Source of the DNA: Trichomonas tenax
Taxonomy: Eukaryota; Parabasalia; Trichomonadida; Trichomonadidae
Length of the DNA stretch: 16,509 nt
Assembly: GCA_023091735.1 (NCBI GenBank)
Contig: JALKBU010001114.1
Coordinates: forward strand, 1 to 16,509
Direction of reading: 5' to 3'
In this document: positions 15,901 through 16,509 of the stretch, piece by piece
Layout: every line of letters begins with the position of its first letter
How positions within the stretch are numbered: the first letter of the stretch is position 1
Translations under genes and position numbers: made by a program
Notes under the pieces: model-generated
Told to the model about the DNA's origin: nothing
The model's database searches: none
The model's input: the letters and a program-made list of their open reading frames with translations, nothing else

Positions 15901-16509
15901 GTTCATAAGAGACCTGTCACCTTTCCGCAACTTGACGCAACTGTAAACTATTCAATCTCACTTTTTGTTCGGTCGGATAAAATTTTGGTTGATTTAACAT
16001 CATATTCTTCTTTAAGTCCTTTTGTATCTTTGATTTCATCAAAGAAAAACATAATTTTCATTCTGGTTACCGAGATACAAATCGCATCTTTGTTCCAGTT
16101 TGAAACCATGGTGTTATCTCTTCTTGACGTATGCTCCATATCCGATATGTATCAATGCCTCCATCCAAGCACGTAATTGTCGGTAAGACCGAAATCTTGA
16201 AAAATTTATCTTTTTATACAGTGCGTATTGAGAAGATCTGATACGCTACAATGATACACATCAGCATCCCTATGCAAAGTCACTATTCAGAATACTCAAA
16301 TCGTCACAATGATGCACGTTTATAATATATGCGAAATACAGCAATTCGATTTTAAGAAACAACTAACTCACAAATACATTAGCTGCGTTACGCTGTATGA
16401 TTTGTGTATAGTAAGTGCACATAAATATACTTTTCGATATTTTGCATTATTAAATTAATCGAGCTCGTCTTTAATATCATTGGATTTACATTATTTGTTT
16501 CTTCTAATG
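15901..16509. other. Flank of the inverted repeat, no convincing gene; possible coding remnant
   Basis: Two overlapping open frames lie here: plus strand 15898-16176 (92 codons) and minus strand 15948-16139 (63 codons, containing MKIMFFFDEIKDTKGLKEEY). On the minus strand a second open frame runs from about 16010 into the edge of the right repeat arm (KFYPTEQKVRLNSLQLRQVA). This switching of open frames resembles a decayed gene truncated by the repeat, but I recognise no family and no initiator motif. A small hairpin, TCGGTaagACCGA, lies near 16180-16192. The last 300 bp are A/T-rich and featureless. Confidence 0.4.

Noticed and set aside
1..16509. CRISPR arrays, bacterial operons, ribosome binding sites, rRNA or tRNA genes
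   Set aside because: I saw no regularly spaced repeats, Shine-Dalgarno pattern or rRNA/tRNA sequence; the window is eukaryotic.

Overview
The window is nuclear DNA of a parabasalid protist, most likely Trichomonas vaginalis or a close relative. No database search was possible, so this rests on several signs seen together. Genes are intronless and lie in very AT-rich spacers. Three genes have a TCAYT initiator-like motif shortly upstream of the ATG, and several stop codons are embedded in TAAA. Both are known trichomonad signals. The gene content also fits: BspA-like leucine-rich repeat remnants, SHIPPO/STPGR repeat proteins, a small divergent kinase, a PPP phosphatase pseudogene and an apparent Maverick/Polinton end.

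Layout. From 1 to about 1910 lies what I read as the end of a Maverick/Polinton-type giant transposon. It holds the N-terminal 286 residues of a beta-rich, capsid-like protein that runs off the left edge, a 140-residue protein on the same strand, and a divergent, highly basic 110-residue protein. A (GGTT)5 tract follows, and then a terminus-like GGGGGGGACCCTAACT, which reads AGTTAGGG... from outside. Immediately beyond are a GC-rich hairpin (1944-1992) and a broken BspA-like LRR fragment (1990-2462, minus strand). A plus-strand coiled-coil protein follows at 2528-3391. From 3635 to 4739 (minus) is a clearly decayed PPP-family Ser/Thr phosphatase. A gene-poor AT-rich stretch leads to an intact kinase (6131-7093, minus). 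A second AT-rich spacer holds faint coding-like scraps.

The region 8593-12885 (minus) is an intact 1430-codon gene for a CHD/SNF2-like protein. Its helicase core is recognisable along its length, but the ATPase motifs I, II, V and VI are all replaced, so it looks like a pseudo-remodeller. The region 13411-14634 (minus) is a SHIPPO/STPGR protein made of two tandem copies of a unit of about 197 residues. The right end (14987-15845) holds a perfect 251-bp inverted repeat around a 357-bp spacer, with no gene that explains it.

The intact host genes all stand alone. Their likely roles are signalling, chromatin and cytoskeleton, and I see no operon or shared pathway. The most unusual items are the catalytically degenerate CHD-like gene, the perfect 251-bp inverted repeat, and the Maverick terminus with its adjacent structured hairpin.
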